Positions 39,757 to 48,532 of a DNA stretch of 64,000 nucleotides are shown here, in pieces. The first letter of the stretch is position 1. Each line of letters begins with the position of its first letter. The notes below the pieces were generated by a model. The model ran no database searches. It had not been told where the DNA came from and saw only the letters and a program-made list of their open reading frames with translations. The position numbers and the translations under genes are program-made. Origin of the DNA: Rhizobium sp. NFR07 (GTDB lineage Bacteria > Pseudomonadota > Alphaproteobacteria > Rhizobiales > Rhizobiaceae). The stretch spans positions 682,001 to 746,000 of the forward strand of contig NZ_FOKM01000001.1 of NCBI RefSeq assembly GCF_900111905.1, in the 5' to 3' direction.

Positions 39757-41087
39757 GCAAGCTTGAGCCGAAAACGCGTACCCCAGACCTGGGAAATAAC
39801 GGTTACATATCCATGATGGGTCTGGGCGATTTGCCTGACTATGCTCAATCCCAGTCCGGCCCCCGTGGACTTTGGTTTCGTCCTGTAAAAAGGCTCAAAA
39901 ACCTTTTCGCGCTCCTCCTTTGGAATTCCCGGACCATCGTCGACTACATCGATCGCTGCGTCACGCGTGACCTCAACGCGAATGTTCCCCGTTCCACCAC
40001 CGTGTTCGATAGCATTACGGACGAGATTTCCAACGGCCCTCTCGAGCGAATCCCGATCACCCTTGACGACAAGCGAAGGTGTCTCTGCTTCGAAAGCGAG
40101 ATCGTAACCGGCCGAGATTGCCATCGGCGCGCTATCGGCAACCACCTTGCGACAAAGATCGACGAGGTCGACGTCGCTCCAAGCCTGGATGGCTCCAAAA
40201 CGCTGCATATCGAGAAGCTGTTCAGCTGTTTGCGCCAAGCGCGCAACATCCATGAGCAGTCTCTGCCTCTCCGGGCTCGGCGCGGACGCTTCAAGCCTCG
40301 TCTGCAGGATAGCGATGGGCGTCCTCAGCTCGTGCGCTGCATTGGCGAAGAACCGCCGACGCTGGCTGACATCCTCGTCGATCCGGCCGAGCGCCGAATT
40401 GAATGAATCGACCAGTGGATGCAGTTCCAGCACCACATCGTCCTTCGGCAAGCGCATCCCGAGACTGTTCGCGTCGATGGATGCCGCGCGACTGATCGTC
40501 AACTTTAAGCCCGAAAGCGCGCGACCGACCAAAATAGGCAGGGCCAGAAAGACGAGCCCGATCGGAATGAGAGTGAACGGGACATAGAGCACGCTCATGC
40601 CCAGCATGACCTTGGCCAGATATGAGCGTGCAGCAACCGTGCCGCCATACATCACCTTCAGGCTGCCGGCCGCTGTGTCCAACTCGGCAAAATTCGCTGT
40701 TATCGGCGAGTTGTCTTCGCCTCGCACGTCGAGGAAATGGATATCGCCCATGATCGGAAGAAGGCTCGCGTATTGAGGCGGGACTGCCCCGAAGCTCACG
40801 CTCCGGCCATCGGGATGCCTCGCCACGAACCAGAAGGCGGAGACCTCTCTAGCGAGCTTGCTGAGGCCCTCGGTCGAGGTGATGACCAGCCGACCATCTT
40901 CGGAACTCAAAGCCGCAGCGATCTTTGGTCTCACCGCGTCATCTGCGTCGTTTTTCGTTGGCAGCACATATCCGAGGAAAACCAGAAAGCCGATGTTCAT
41001 GACGATCATCAGCACGCCGAGGACCATCGCAAACCGAAATACGAGCTTACCCTTCAAGGATCGTCGGCTGAACATCCTGATCATCAC
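39711..41087 (-). CDS. Two-component sensor histidine kinase
   Basis: A 458-residue membrane kinase: first membrane segment about 14-36 ('FRFAMVLGVLMIVMNIGFLV'), a periplasmic domain of about 120 residues, second segment about 160-185 ('VLYVPFTLIPIGLVFLALPI'), HAMP-like linker, H-box 'FFANAAHELRTPIAILQTRL', N-box 'VGNLVRNAIEHGG', G1 'VVDDGPGIPKEERE' and G2 'GAGLGLSIVRQIAQTHHG'. It pairs with the response regulator gene it overlaps by four bases. The last dozen or so codons (ending 'TGADQSWPAACTV') run into the Fic relic, so the original C-terminus was probably replaced by relic sequence. The signal is unknown; the RND pump and lipoprotein genes upstream may be targets. Confidence 0.9.
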   Translation of the reverse strand: MMIRMFSRRSLKGKLVFRFAMVLGVLMIVMNIGFLVFLGYVLPTKNDADDAVRPKIAAALSSEDGRLVITSTEGLSKLAREVSAFWFVARHPDGRSVSFGAVPPQYASLLPIMGDIHFLDVRGEDNSPITANFAELDTAAGSLKVMYGGTVAARSYLAKVMLGMSVLYVPFTLIPIGLVFLALPILVGRALSGLKLTISRAASIDANSLGMRLPKDDVVLELHPLVDSFNSALGRIDEDVSQRRRFFANAAHELRTPIAILQTRLEASAPSPERQRLLMDVARLAQTAEQLLDMQRFGAIQAWSDVDLVDLCRKVVADSAPMAISAGYDLAFEAETPSLVVKGDRDSLERAVGNLVRNAIEHGGGTGNIRVEVTRDAAIDVVDDGPGIPKEEREKVFEPFYRTKPKSTGAGLGLSIVRQIAQTHHGYVTVISQVWGTRFRLKLAYTGADQSWPAACTV

Positions 41088-41755
41088 TCGCCCTTCAGCA
41101 GATAACCAATGCCGCGTATCGTGTGGATTGTCACGCTTGCATCGGCGTCGGCCAGTTTCCTGCGAAGACGTGATACGTGACTGTCCAACGCATTGGACTG
41201 GATCTCGTCATCATATCCATAGACAGCCTCTTCAAGCGTGCCACGTAGAACCGTCTTTCCGGCGCGCTTGACGAGAAGTTGCAGAACCAGCATCTCGCGC
41301 CGCGTCAGCGTAACGACCTCACCGTTGACCATCAACTCCTGATGGTCGAGATCGATCGAAACGTTTCCTCCGGTGAAGACTTGGCTCGTATAGCTTTCCG
41401 AGCGGCGAACGACAGCCCGTAGCCGCGCCATCAACTCGTCGGCAAGGAATGGCTTGCCGAGATAATCGTCTGCTCCGTCGTCGAGACCGCCGACGCGATC
41501 GCCGGGCGCATTATGCGCAGTCAGAATGATGACGGGCGTTTTGTCGCCGGCGTCCCGCATCTCCCGCAGGAGAATGAGCCCGTCACCATCTGGAAGCTGA
41601 CGATCCAGAATGACGGCGTCATGGACTTTAGACCGCAAGGCCTCCCGTGCATGTTCGAGCAAGGTCATGTGATCGACGACATGGCTGTTTTGCACCAACA
41701 CGGTGCTCAATGCCCTTGCCATCTCAACCTCATCTTCCACCAGTAGAAGTCTCAT
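41084..41755 (-). CDS. OmpR family response regulator
   Basis: A 223-residue regulator with a receiver domain (acidic pair near 7-9, phospho-acceptor Asp51 in AVILDRQLPDGDG, Thr79 and Lys101 in LGKPF) and a C-terminal winged-helix DNA-binding domain from about 128 ('VSIDLDHQELMVNGEVVTLT', 'RREMLVLQLLVKRAGKTVLR', 'SNALDSHVSRLRRKLADADA', 'IHTIRGIGYLLKGE'). The stop overlaps the start of the kinase gene, so both are made together. It resembles QseB/PmrA-type regulators of envelope functions. Confidence 0.92.
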   Translation of the reverse strand: MRLLLVEDEVEMARALSTVLVQNSHVVDHMTLLEHAREALRSKVHDAVILDRQLPDGDGLILLREMRDAGDKTPVIILTAHNAPGDRVGGLDDGADDYLGKPFLADELMARLRAVVRRSESYTSQVFTGGNVSIDLDHQELMVNGEVVTLTRREMLVLQLLVKRAGKTVLRGTLEEAVYGYDDEIQSNALDSHVSRLRRKLADADASVTIHTIRGIGYLLKGE

Positions 41756-41804
41756 GGATATCCCCTAACGCCGCAGCATCGGCAGCAAAGCCGACTTGCC
41801 GAAT

Positions 41805-42053
41805 TCAGCAGCGCTCGACGTAACGCCGTCCGTAGCGGTCGCGATAGGTGCAGCGACGCCGCTCGTTTGCATTGCCGACCACTGCGCCGGTCGCGCCACC
41901 GGCTGCAGCGCCGACTGCGGCACCTCGCCAATCGTTCGTCACGAGACCGCCTATCACCGCTCCGGAGGCTGCGCCGATCGCGGCCCCTTTTTCGGTTTTC
42001 GAACAGGACGTCAATGTGACGACAAGCATCGCCAATACCAAGGCTCTCTTCAT
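41805..42053 (-). CDS. Small glycine-zipper lipoprotein
   Basis: An 82-residue predicted outer-membrane lipoprotein. The signal peptide ends in an LTSC lipobox (cysteine at about 17). The middle is a glycine-zipper region ('GAAIGAASGAVIGGLV', 'GAAVGAAAGGATGAVVGN') as in SlyB/Rick_17kDa-type proteins, and the tail ends CTYRDRYGRRYVERC with two cysteines. A longer open reading begins at 42101 but the ATG at 42053 starts the signal peptide. It lies between the RND pump gene and the response regulator on the same strand. Its likely role is structural or stress-related in the envelope. Confidence 0.8.
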   Translation of the reverse strand: MKRALVLAMLVVTLTSCSKTEKGAAIGAASGAVIGGLVTNDWRGAAVGAAAGGATGAVVGNANERRRCTYRDRYGRRYVERC

Positions 42054-42179
42054 GTAAATGTCTCCCCGCAATGGCGCCAGCCATGCCTGATCAAGGTTCA
42101 TGTCGCGACGAATTATCGCCCTGCCCTGATTCTACGAGTGACATTGCAGTAACATTACGCGCGCGAGGCAGCGATATTT

Positions 42180-45100
42180 TCAACCCGAGGACGTCACTTT
42201 GGCATTGCCGTCATGCGCCGCCTTCCCGGCCTCCGGAGAGAACCATCGCTTGACCCGTCGGCCCATGCCGTCGAGATAGGTGAGAACGACCGGAACGAAG
42301 ACGAGCGTCAGCAAGGTCGAGGATATCAATCCACCGATCACCGCATGAGCCATAGGCGCGCGCTGCTCGCCGCCCTCGCCCAGCCCAAGCGCCATCGGCA
42401 GCATGCCGAAGATCATCGCAAGCGTGGTCATGACGATCGGTCGCAACCTCACGGCTCCGGCATCCGCAAGGCTCTGCCGCAGGGTCTTGCCCTCGCGAAC
42501 ACCCAGATTGGAATAGTCGACTAGCAGGATGGCGTTCTTGGTCACGAGGCCCATCAGCATGATGAAGCCGATCATCGAGAACATGTTGAGCGTCGAACCG
42601 GTGAACAGCAGGCCGAGCAGCACGCCTATCAGCGACAGCGGGAGGGTCATCATGATCGCGATCGGCTGGATGAAGGAGCCGAATTGCGAGGCGAGGATGA
42701 TGTAGATGAAGATAATGGCCAGCAGCAGTGACTGAAGCGCATAACCCGTGCTTTCCGCCAGGTTCTCGGCATCGCCGCCGAACGAGATGCGGTAACCGAC
42801 GGGTATATCCATCTTGGCGATCGCGGCATTGAGATCATCGGTAACGTCGCCTAACGCTCTGCCCTCGATATTGCTCGATATGCGCACTTCGCGGGACAGG
42901 TCCTTGCGAGTGATTGCATCGGGCGCGGTGCTCTCCACTACATCGGCAACCTGATCGAGCAGAACGGTGATCGGCTTGCCGTCGTCGTCGGTACGACTGG
43001 TCGAGATGGTGAGGTTTCGCAGCTGCGCGGCATCCCGCCGGCCGGTCGCCGGCAGACGCACCATGACATCGTAGGATTCTCCGTCCGGTGCATTCCAGAC
43101 CGAGATGGCATCCCCGGCAACCAGCGGCCGGAGCGTGTCACCGATCATGGCGATGGAAACACCAAGGTCGCTTGCCGCCTCGCGACGAACACGCACGGCC
43201 AGAGTGGGGCGAACATTCTCGATCGACGATTCCACCTCCGTCGCGCCCGGAATGGCGGAAAGCGCGGTTGTGATCTGATCGGAAATGCGCCGCAGACCTT
43301 CGTCGCCATCACCGAGGATGGAAAGCTGCAGAGGTTTCTGCGATCCGCCGACGCCGGTCGATTGCCCGACCGAGATTTCCAGCCCGGCAATTCGCGCCAG
43401 TCGCTGGCGGATCGGATCGATGCTTTGCGCCGTGGTCAGGTCCCTGTCCGCGCTCGGCACGAGCTGCACTGCGACCACAGCCTCGTTGAAGCCGCGCGCC
43501 CCACCCGAATTGACGGTGGAATAAATGCTGGCGACATCTGGAAATTCCCTGAGCGCCCGTTCGACCTGACCGACTTTTGCCGCCATGTAGTCCAGCGACG
43601 CGCCTTCATTGGCTTCGAGCGATACGCTCACCTCACCCTGATCGGCCGGTGGCAAGAACTCGGCACCGATGCGCGGGACGAGAAGCAGACTCCCCACGAA
43701 CAACGCAACGACGATCGCGATCGTCGTCTTGCGATGGTCGAAGGTCCAGTGGATGAGCGAGCGGTATCGGCCCGCCAGTCCCTCGAACCAGTGGTCGAAG
43801 CGTTCGACCAGTCGCCCGATGAGACCACGCTTGGCCCCCTTCTGTGATTGTGGATCGTACCAGACGCTGGACAGCATCGGATCGAGCGTGAAGGACACAA
43901 AGAGCGAGATCATCACGGCCGCGGCAACCGTCACGCCGAATTGCAGGAAGAAGCGGCCGATCAGCCCGCCCATGAAGGCGACCGGCAGGAATACGGCGAC
44001 GATACAGAGCGTGGTGGCGAGAACAGCAAGCCCGATCTCATTCGTACCGTCGAGCGCCGCCCTCACATGGTCCTTGCCCATCTGCAGATGACGGGTGATG
44101 TTTTCGCGCACGACGATCGCGTCGTCGATGAGGATGCCGATCGACAGCGACAGCGCCATCAGCGTCATCGTGTTGAGCGTGAAGCCCAGAGCATAGATGA
44201 CAGCAAACGTGCCGATGACGGAGATCGGCAGCGTCAGGCCCGTGATGACGGTCGAGCGCCAGGAATTAAGAAAGATGAAGACGATTAGCACGGTCAGAAC
44301 GCCGCCTTCGATCAACGTGCGCTGCACTTCCGACACCTGGGCGGCGATCGCGCGGGAATTGTCGCGGGTGATGGTGAGTTCGACGTTCTCCTTCGCCAGC
44401 TCCGTATTCAGCGCGGAGATCTCGTTGCGCAATGCCCGCGCCACCTCGACCGTATTGGCACCCTGCACCTTGACGATGTCCAGGCCGAGCGATGGCGCCC
44501 CCTGATAGGTGGCGCGGCTAGTTACCTCCGCACCCGTATCGAGGATGCTCGCGACATCCGAGAGATAGACCGGATATCCGCCGCTCTGGGCGACGATTAT
44601 GCTGTTGAACCCTGCCGCATCGGCGATACGGCCTTCCACCGTCACGATGCGCTGGTTGATGCCGGAGATCAGCGTACCGGCGGCGCGGTCCTGGTTTTCG
44701 CGCCGGATCGCGTCCATGACGGTCGAAACACCAACGCCATAGGCCTCGAGCCGATCCGGGTCGACGACCACCAGCACCTGCCGCTCGCTGTCGCCGACGA
44801 GCGAGATCTGGCCGACGCCGCCGATGACGTTCAGTCGGTTGGTGATGATGCGGTTGGCAAGCGTCGTGATCTCGGAGAGTGTTCTCGTCGGCGACGACGC
44901 GGCGATCGAGAGGATCGGCTGGTCATCAGGATTGAAGCGGGTGACCTGCGGGGTATCGACTTCATCGGGAAATGTCGCCTCCAGCCGCGCCACCCGGTCG
45001 CGCACTTCCTGCGCTGCAACCTGGCTGTCGGTATCCAGATCGAACTGGACGACGACGATCGAGCGGCCCTCGTAGGATTCCGAGGTGATCGTGTCGATGC

Positions 45101-45326
45101 CGCCGATCGTGTTGAGCGACGATTCGATCGGTCGCGAGACTTCGCTTTCGACCGAAGCCGGTGATGCGCCGGTATAGGTCGTCGCGACGACCACGATCGG
45201 CAGGTCGGTCTCGGGAAACTGATCGACGCCGAGGCGATTGTAGGAAAACAGACCGACGACCAGGATCGTCACCATCATCATGGTGGCGAAAACCGGGTGG
45301 GCAACGCTGATACGGGTCAGGAACAT
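42180..45326 (-). CDS. RND efflux transporter, inner-membrane pump (HAE1/AcrB-like)
   Basis: A 1048-residue pump of full family length with 12 predicted membrane helices. It opens '[20 protein letters not shown]', has porter-domain sequence '[20 protein letters not shown]', the TM4 proton-relay region '[22 protein letters not shown]' with the two aspartates, and in the second half '[22 protein letters not shown]'. It forms a proton-driven trimer that exports hydrophobic compounds with the adaptor encoded three bases upstream. No outer-membrane channel gene lies nearby, so a TolC encoded elsewhere would be used. The substrate is unknown. Confidence 0.93.
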   Translation of the reverse strand: MFLTRISVAHPVFATMMMVTILVVGLFSYNRLGVDQFPETDLPIVVVATTYTGASPASVESEVSRPIESSLNTIGGIDTITSESYEGRSIVVVQFDLDTDSQVAAQEVRDRVARLEATFPDEVDTPQVTRFNPDDQPILSIAASSPTRTLSEITTLANRIITNRLNVIGGVGQISLVGDSERQVLVVVDPDRLEAYGVGVSTVMDAIRRENQDRAAGTLISGINQRIVTVEGRIADAAGFNSIIVAQSGGYPVYLSDVASILDTGAEVTSRATYQGAPSLGLDIVKVQGANTVEVARALRNEISALNTELAKENVELTITRDNSRAIAAQVSEVQRTLIEGGVLTVLIVFIFLNSWRSTVITGLTLPISVIGTFAVIYALGFTLNTMTLMALSLSIGILIDDAIVVRENITRHLQMGKDHVRAALDGTNEIGLAVLATTLCIVAVFLPVAFMGGLIGRFFLQFGVTVAAAVMISLFVSFTLDPMLSSVWYDPQSQKGAKRGLIGRLVERFDHWFEGLAGRYRSLIHWTFDHRKTTIAIVVALFVGSLLLVPRIGAEFLPPADQGEVSVSLEANEGASLDYMAAKVGQVERALREFPDVASIYSTVNSGGARGFNEAVVAVQLVPSADRDLTTAQSIDPIRQRLARIAGLEISVGQSTGVGGSQKPLQLSILGDGDEGLRRISDQITTALSAIPGATEVESSIENVRPTLAVRVRREAASDLGVSIAMIGDTLRPLVAGDAISVWNAPDGESYDVMVRLPATGRRDAAQLRNLTISTSRTDDDGKPITVLLDQVADVVESTAPDAITRKDLSREVRISSNIEGRALGDVTDDLNAAIAKMDIPVGYRISFGGDAENLAESTGYALQSLLLAIIFIYIILASQFGSFIQPIAIMMTLPLSLIGVLLGLLFTGSTLNMFSMIGFIMLMGLVTKNAILLVDYSNLGVREGKTLRQSLADAGAVRLRPIVMTTLAMIFGMLPMALGLGEGGEQRAPMAHAVIGGLISSTLLTLVFVPVVLTYLDGMGRRVKRWFSPEAGKAAHDGNAKVTSSG

Positions 45327-45329
45327 GGT

Positions 45330-46433
45330 TCAGATATCCTCGATGCGCACGGACGTGCCGGCGACGAGATCGGGCAACGGAGCAGTCACAATGACGTCGC
45401 CTTCCTCCACTCCGGAGACCTGAACGAGGTTGCGGTCGGTCCAGCTCGTTCCGAGGTCGACAGGCTGCCGGCGCAGCATGTTGTCGGCCACCTTGAGCAC
45501 GAACGAGCCCTCCGCATCATGCCGGATCGAAGCCGCGGGCAGAGCGATGACACCTTTCTGATCATCGACCTTCAGGATACCGGTGGTGAACATGCCGCCA
45601 CGCAAAAGGCCTTCGTCATTATTGATCGCGACGAAAACGCGGATGGCCCGAGATCCCGCGACGGCGGTCGGCGAAATTCGCATGACCTCCCCTGCAAAGG
45701 TGCGGCCGGGAAAACCTTCGACGCTCAATTCAACCGGCTGCTTGAGCTGCACGAGAGGAATACGGCTTGTCGGGACACCGGCATCGACCTCCATACGGCT
45801 AAGATCGACAAGGCTCATCAGCTCCGTGTTGAGCGGTACGGTCTGCCCTTGGTCGATGGCGCGCGAGGCGACGACGCCGTCGAATTCCGCTCTCAGCTCC
45901 GCATAAGCGAGAGAACGTTCAGCGTCTGAGACTTCCGCCTGCTTGGATCTGAGCTGGGCGCGAAGGTTCAACAGATTGGCCTGTGCCTCAAGCCGTGTCG
46001 CCTCGGATGACGCGCCACGCTCGCCGAGCGAGGTGTTCCGCTCCAGCACCACTTCGGCCAGTTCGATCTGCGCGCCGAGTGCATCGATTTCTGCCTTGCG
46101 CGCCGTCACCGCCGACGCGAGAGCCTCGGTATCGAAGCGGACCAGGAGATCGCCCTTCTTCACCACATCGCCGATCTGCACCGGCAATTCCAGGATGGTG
46201 GCGGAAACGCGCGAGGTCAAAGTCGAACGGCGGATAGGCGTCAGCGAACCGGCAATCCGCACTTCGGTCGCGACATCCTGGCGTACTGCTGTGCTGACAT
46301 CGACCTGGGATAATTCGATCGGAGCGGATTGCGGTTGCTGCGCGGCGGCATCGGGCATCGCATCCATCATGCTGATCGTAATGATGAAGGCATGGACGAG
46401 AAGGTGGCCCAGGCGGCGGATCGCCGTCGTCAT
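45330..46433 (-). CDS. RND efflux membrane fusion (adaptor) protein
   Basis: A 367-residue periplasmic adaptor. An N-terminal export signal (about residues 1-30, ending DAAAQ) is followed by the barrel-sandwich segment 'ILELPVQIGDVVKKGDLLVR', an alpha-helical hairpin ('EIDALGAQIELAEVVLERN', 'LRAQLRSKQAEVSDAERSLA'), the second half of the lipoyl-like domain 'AELRAEFDGVVASRAIDQGQ', and a beta-barrel part 'GMFTTGILKVDDQKGVIALP'. It links the inner-membrane pump to an outer-membrane channel. The ATG at 46433 has GAGGTC before it; the open reading to 46604 adds 57 residues without family sequence. Confidence 0.9.
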   Translation of the reverse strand: MTTAIRRLGHLLVHAFIITISMMDAMPDAAAQQPQSAPIELSQVDVSTAVRQDVATEVRIAGSLTPIRRSTLTSRVSATILELPVQIGDVVKKGDLLVRFDTEALASAVTARKAEIDALGAQIELAEVVLERNTSLGERGASSEATRLEAQANLLNLRAQLRSKQAEVSDAERSLAYAELRAEFDGVVASRAIDQGQTVPLNTELMSLVDLSRMEVDAGVPTSRIPLVQLKQPVELSVEGFPGRTFAGEVMRISPTAVAGSRAIRVFVAINNDEGLLRGGMFTTGILKVDDQKGVIALPAASIRHDAEGSFVLKVADNMLRRQPVDLGTSWTDRNLVQVSGVEEGDVIVTAPLPDLVAGTSVRIEDI

Positions 46434-46968
46434 GATTGACCTCGTTCTGGTTTGGCTGCACGTGGCCAAATTGGTCAACGTGTGGCGGATTGCAAATGGG
46501 GCGCCGGCCGACGCCGCTCCGCCTTGGCTGTGGTCGATACCGAGACTGGATACGTTTCTGTCGCAGCGACGGATTGCAGGAACATTACGTCCTTGCTTTG
46601 GCAACCGGCAGAACGTGTTCGCTCTTGCCCATATTTCTTTATTGATGGTGACCCGTTCGAGGGTGAGGCCTGGAAGGCAATCGAGCCCTCGTCCTGCTCA
46701 TCAGATTGTCTCGAAGCTGAGAATTCACTCACTTAGTGCAAGCGCATCGGTGGTGCGGCGTAGAGTTCCATCATGAAACTTCAGGGGTAATCCGCGTGGG
46801 ACCGCCGCAACCCGTCTGCCGACATGAAGATCACGATCTCGTCGGGCGTCGGCACGCACGGCTGGCCGCTTCAGTTTTAACAGCAGAGCATCACCAGCCT
46901 TGGCCCTGTCGACACCACCGACATGGAAGTCGCTCCTTTGCGGGAGCGGCTTTTCTTTCGATTTTCAA
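46434..46968. other. Intergenic stretch without a recognised gene
   Basis: About 535 bases between the start of the adaptor gene and the end of the DUF982 gene. The open readings in it overlap each other on both strands and resemble no family I know. It contains a terminator-like hairpin at 46929-46957 whose T-run points to a plus-strand transcript of unknown origin. Confidence 0.5.
46929..46957 (+). terminator. Orphan intrinsic terminator
   Basis: An 8-bp stem with one G-U pair (arms 46929-46936 and 46943-46950, core CGCTCC/GGAGCG), six-base loop, followed by TTTTCTTT. No plus-strand gene ends before it, so it may close a small RNA. Confidence 0.5.
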
Positions 46969-47232
46969 TCAATCCAACATCTGGGCTTCGATCGATGCGT
47001 GTATGAACGCCTCGCGCGCCATTTCTGCGGACGTCTGGCCGTTTAACGCTGCCAGACAGCATGTCTTTGCGCTGAGGTAATGACGACCGCGTTTGTCCGG
47101 CCAACGATACGTAAGTTTCTCCAGCGCCTCACCCGCACACCTCACCGCCTCCGGCGCTCCGTTGCCCACCCGGATCCAGACCGGCGTCAGCCATCTGGCG
47201 TCAGTGCGGACTTCGAAATTCTCATTTCGCAT
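46969..47232 (-). CDS. DUF982 domain protein
   Basis: An 87-residue protein of the rhizobial DUF982 family. The pattern is clear: 'PVWIRVGNGAPEAVRCAGEA', 'LEKLTYRWPDKRG', then 'YLSAKTCCLAALNGQTSAEM' and 'AREAFIHASIEAQML'. The family is usually present in many copies in Rhizobium and has no established function. The ATG at 47232 has GAAGGAG about 12 bases upstream, a long spacing; an alternative ATG lies at 47268. Confidence 0.75.
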   Translation of the reverse strand: MRNENFEVRTDARWLTPVWIRVGNGAPEAVRCAGEALEKLTYRWPDKRGRHYLSAKTCCLAALNGQTSAEMAREAFIHASIEAQMLD

Positions 47233-47295
47233 CTTGTTTATGATCTCCTTCGGCGGGGCAGAGAACATCCGAGCCCAAGATTTCGTTCCGACGAG

Positions 47296-47448
47296 ATGAA
47301 CGAAAATTACGCGCTCTTCGGCGGCTCAGACGACAGCGGGCCGCGGTTAATCGGTGGTTGTGATTTGACCCGGACTCGCTTTAGTGACATGAATATCGAA
47401 CTGATCGGTTCGATGAACCACCATCGTTCCATCGGTGAAACTTCATGA
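47296..47448 (+). CDS. Possible 50-residue protein, unrecognised
   Basis: A short open reading of 50 codons (starts MNENYALFGGSDDSGP) that ends 12 bases before a perfect 9-bp hairpin at 47461-47485. No family resemblance and no strong ribosome site were seen. The closeness to the hairpin is the only support for expression. Confidence 0.25.
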   Translation: MNENYALFGGSDDSGPRLIGGCDLTRTRFSDMNIELIGSMNHHRSIGETS

Positions 47449-47460
47449 CTTCCAGCATTC

Positions 47461-47490
47461 CCCGGCACGTTCCCTGCGTGCCGGGATTTC
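47461..47490 (+). terminator. Hairpin between a possible small gene and the convergent lipoprotein gene
   Basis: Perfect arms CCCGGCACG (47461-47469) and CGTGCCGGG (47477-47485) with a seven-base loop, followed by ATTTCT on the plus strand. It lies 20 bases beyond the stop of the minus-strand lipoprotein gene and could serve either direction, although only the plus side has T residues. Confidence 0.5.
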
Positions 47491-47504
47491 TCGTTACCGT
47501 GCGG

Positions 47505-47870
47505 CTAGTTCTCCGGCGTCCAGATGCGGCCGTCGCGGCCAGGTCTGCCATCACGGTCATGCCGCCCATCACGGCGATCCGAGCGGTCGCCTCTTCCTCG
47601 CCAATCATCGCGTCGGCGGTCGTTTCTATCCCAGTCATGCCGGCCACGATGGTCATCTCGCCGCGCTTCCCGATGGCGATTCCAATCACGCCTTTCGTGA
47701 TGGCGGCGATCCCAATCCCGTCTCGGACTATCAGTGCGATAGACATAGGACGGGCCGTCGTAGCGACTATAGCCACGGTCATAGGTCGTGTAGCCGCTCT
47801 CGCTCACGCAGCCGGCGAGCGTGAGGCAGGCAAGCGCCGCAGCGGCCAGCATGGGTAATTTATTGAACAT
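47505..47870 (-). CDS. Arg/Asp-rich small lipoprotein
   Basis: A 121-residue predicted lipoprotein. The signal peptide ends LTLAGC (lipobox cysteine at 21). The mature part is almost entirely made of Arg, Asp, His, Trp and Gly, with RRDW/RDDWR-like repeats that suggest a disordered, highly charged chain. No domain is recognised. A perfect EcfG-type promoter lies 29 bases upstream of its start, so it is probably induced in the general stress response. The low-complexity tail makes homology assignments unsafe. Confidence 0.75.
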   Translation of the reverse strand: MFNKLPMLAAAALACLTLAGCVSESGYTTYDRGYSRYDGPSYVYRTDSPRRDWDRRHHERRDWNRHREARRDDHRGRHDWDRNDRRRDDWRGRGDRSDRRDGRHDRDGRPGRDGRIWTPEN

Positions 47871-47898
47871 TTAGAAGCCTCCAATCGATCGGCACAGA

Positions 47899-47923
47899 AA
47901 CGGGCGGGACAGAGGAACGTTCC
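47899..47923 (-). promoter_or_regulatory. EcfG-type stress promoter of the Arg/Asp-rich lipoprotein
   Basis: On the minus strand GGAAC (47919-47923) is followed after exactly 16 bases by CGTT (47899-47902), the consensus and spacing of alphaproteobacterial EcfG promoters. The -35 box is part of a GGAACGTTCC palindrome, so the plus strand also carries GGAAC (47914-47918), followed after 17 bases by CGTG. Confidence 0.75.
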
Positions 47924-47946
47924 TTGCTAGACCATCGTGACGCCGA

Positions 47947-47971
47947 GGAACTTCCGAAAAGCTGTCGCATT
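47947..47971 (+). promoter_or_regulatory. Possible EcfG-like promoter of the 52-residue protein
   Basis: GGAAC (47947-47951) and CATT (47968-47971) are 16 bases apart, 24 bases before the ATG at 47995. The -10 differs from CGTT by one base. The same GGAAC-N16-CATT arrangement occurs before the BA14K gene. Confidence 0.4.
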
Positions 47972-47994
47972 TCAGGGAGTGTAAGGAGACCGTC

Positions 47995-48153
47995 ATGAAC
48001 CTCGCACCATCCGTACCGAAATACACGCTCGAGCAACTGCAGGAGACCTACGAGCTAAGCATCCCCCGGGCCGTACAGATTTTGGAGAAGTTCGGAGGCG
48101 AGCGACGACGCATCGACAAGTTCATGCGTCGGTGCATGCAGTCCTCGAGGTGA
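47995..48153 (+). CDS. Small protein of 52 residues, unrecognised
   Basis: A short gene with an AAGGAG ribosome site at ideal spacing. The product contains 'YTLEQLQETYELSIPRAVQI' and 'LEKFGGERRRIDKFMRR', which reads as a helical, basic, helix-turn-helix-like chain ('SIPRAVQILEKFG'). No established family is claimed. It lies in a stress-gene block, upstream of csbD on the same strand, and may share its transcript. Confidence 0.7.
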   Translation: MNLAPSVPKYTLEQLQETYELSIPRAVQILEKFGGERRRIDKFMRRCMQSSR

Positions 48154-48210
48154 GGAACGTTCGTGGCACCTGATTGTCTGTAAAACATTACGACAACTGG
48201 AGAAGACGCC

Positions 48211-48411
48211 ATGGAGTGGAACCGCGTCGAAGGCAACTGGAAGCAGATGAAGAGCGTCAAAGAGCAGTGGGGCAAGCTCACTGACGACGATCTTAACGTC
48301 ATCAACGGTAATCGCGAGCAGTTGGAGGGCAAGATCCAGGAACGCTACGGTTTCGAAAAAGACCACAGCAAAAAGGATATTGACGACTGGTACGGTCGTC
48401 AGACCTGGTGA
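48211..48411 (+). CDS. CsbD family stress protein
   Basis: A 66-residue protein that fits CsbD over its whole length: 'MEWNRVEGNWKQMKSVKEQW', 'GKLTDDDLNVINGNREQLEG', 'KIQERYGFEKDHSKKDIDDW'. CsbD-like proteins are small, soluble, helical and accumulate under general stress; the molecular function is unknown. It has its own terminator at 48419-48446. A GGAAC at 48155 lies upstream but no good -10 partner was found. Confidence 0.93.
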   Translation: MEWNRVEGNWKQMKSVKEQWGKLTDDDLNVINGNREQLEGKIQERYGFEKDHSKKDIDDWYGRQTW

Positions 48412-48418
48412 TCTGGAT

Positions 48419-48446
48419 GGCCCCCGTTTCGGCGGGGATTATTTTT
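48419..48446 (+). terminator. Intrinsic terminator after csbD
   Basis: A GC-rich hairpin (CCCCCG with CGGCGGGG, one bulged base) directly after the csbD stop, followed by ATTATTTTTT. Confidence 0.75.
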
Positions 48447-48457
48447 TCAAGGAGGCG

Positions 48458-48482
48458 GGAACCAAGACCGGGGGCGCTCGTT
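48458..48482 (+). promoter_or_regulatory. EcfG-type stress promoter of the PRC-barrel gene
   Basis: GGAAC (48458-48462) and CGTT (48479-48482) are separated by exactly 16 bases, a perfect match to the EcfG consensus. The start of the gene lies 50 bases downstream. Confidence 0.78.
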
Positions 48483-48532
48483 CTCTGACGCCACGGATAT
48501 CCGTGATAACAAATACATACGAGGAAATACTC

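Noticed and set aside
39569-39766. Plus-strand 65-codon open reading as a separate gene
   Set aside because: Its one recognisable part (KPLLYLSLYLKSHR) is the inverted Fic segment; the rest is opposite other Fic pieces, so it was treated as part of the relic.
46434-46968. tRNA or known riboswitch in the long gap before the RND operon
   Set aside because: No cloverleaf, T-loop or recognisable aptamer sequence was found; only an orphan terminator.
48154-48210. EcfG promoter directly before csbD
   Set aside because: GGAAC occurs at 48155 but no CGTT-like box lies 16-18 bases after it.
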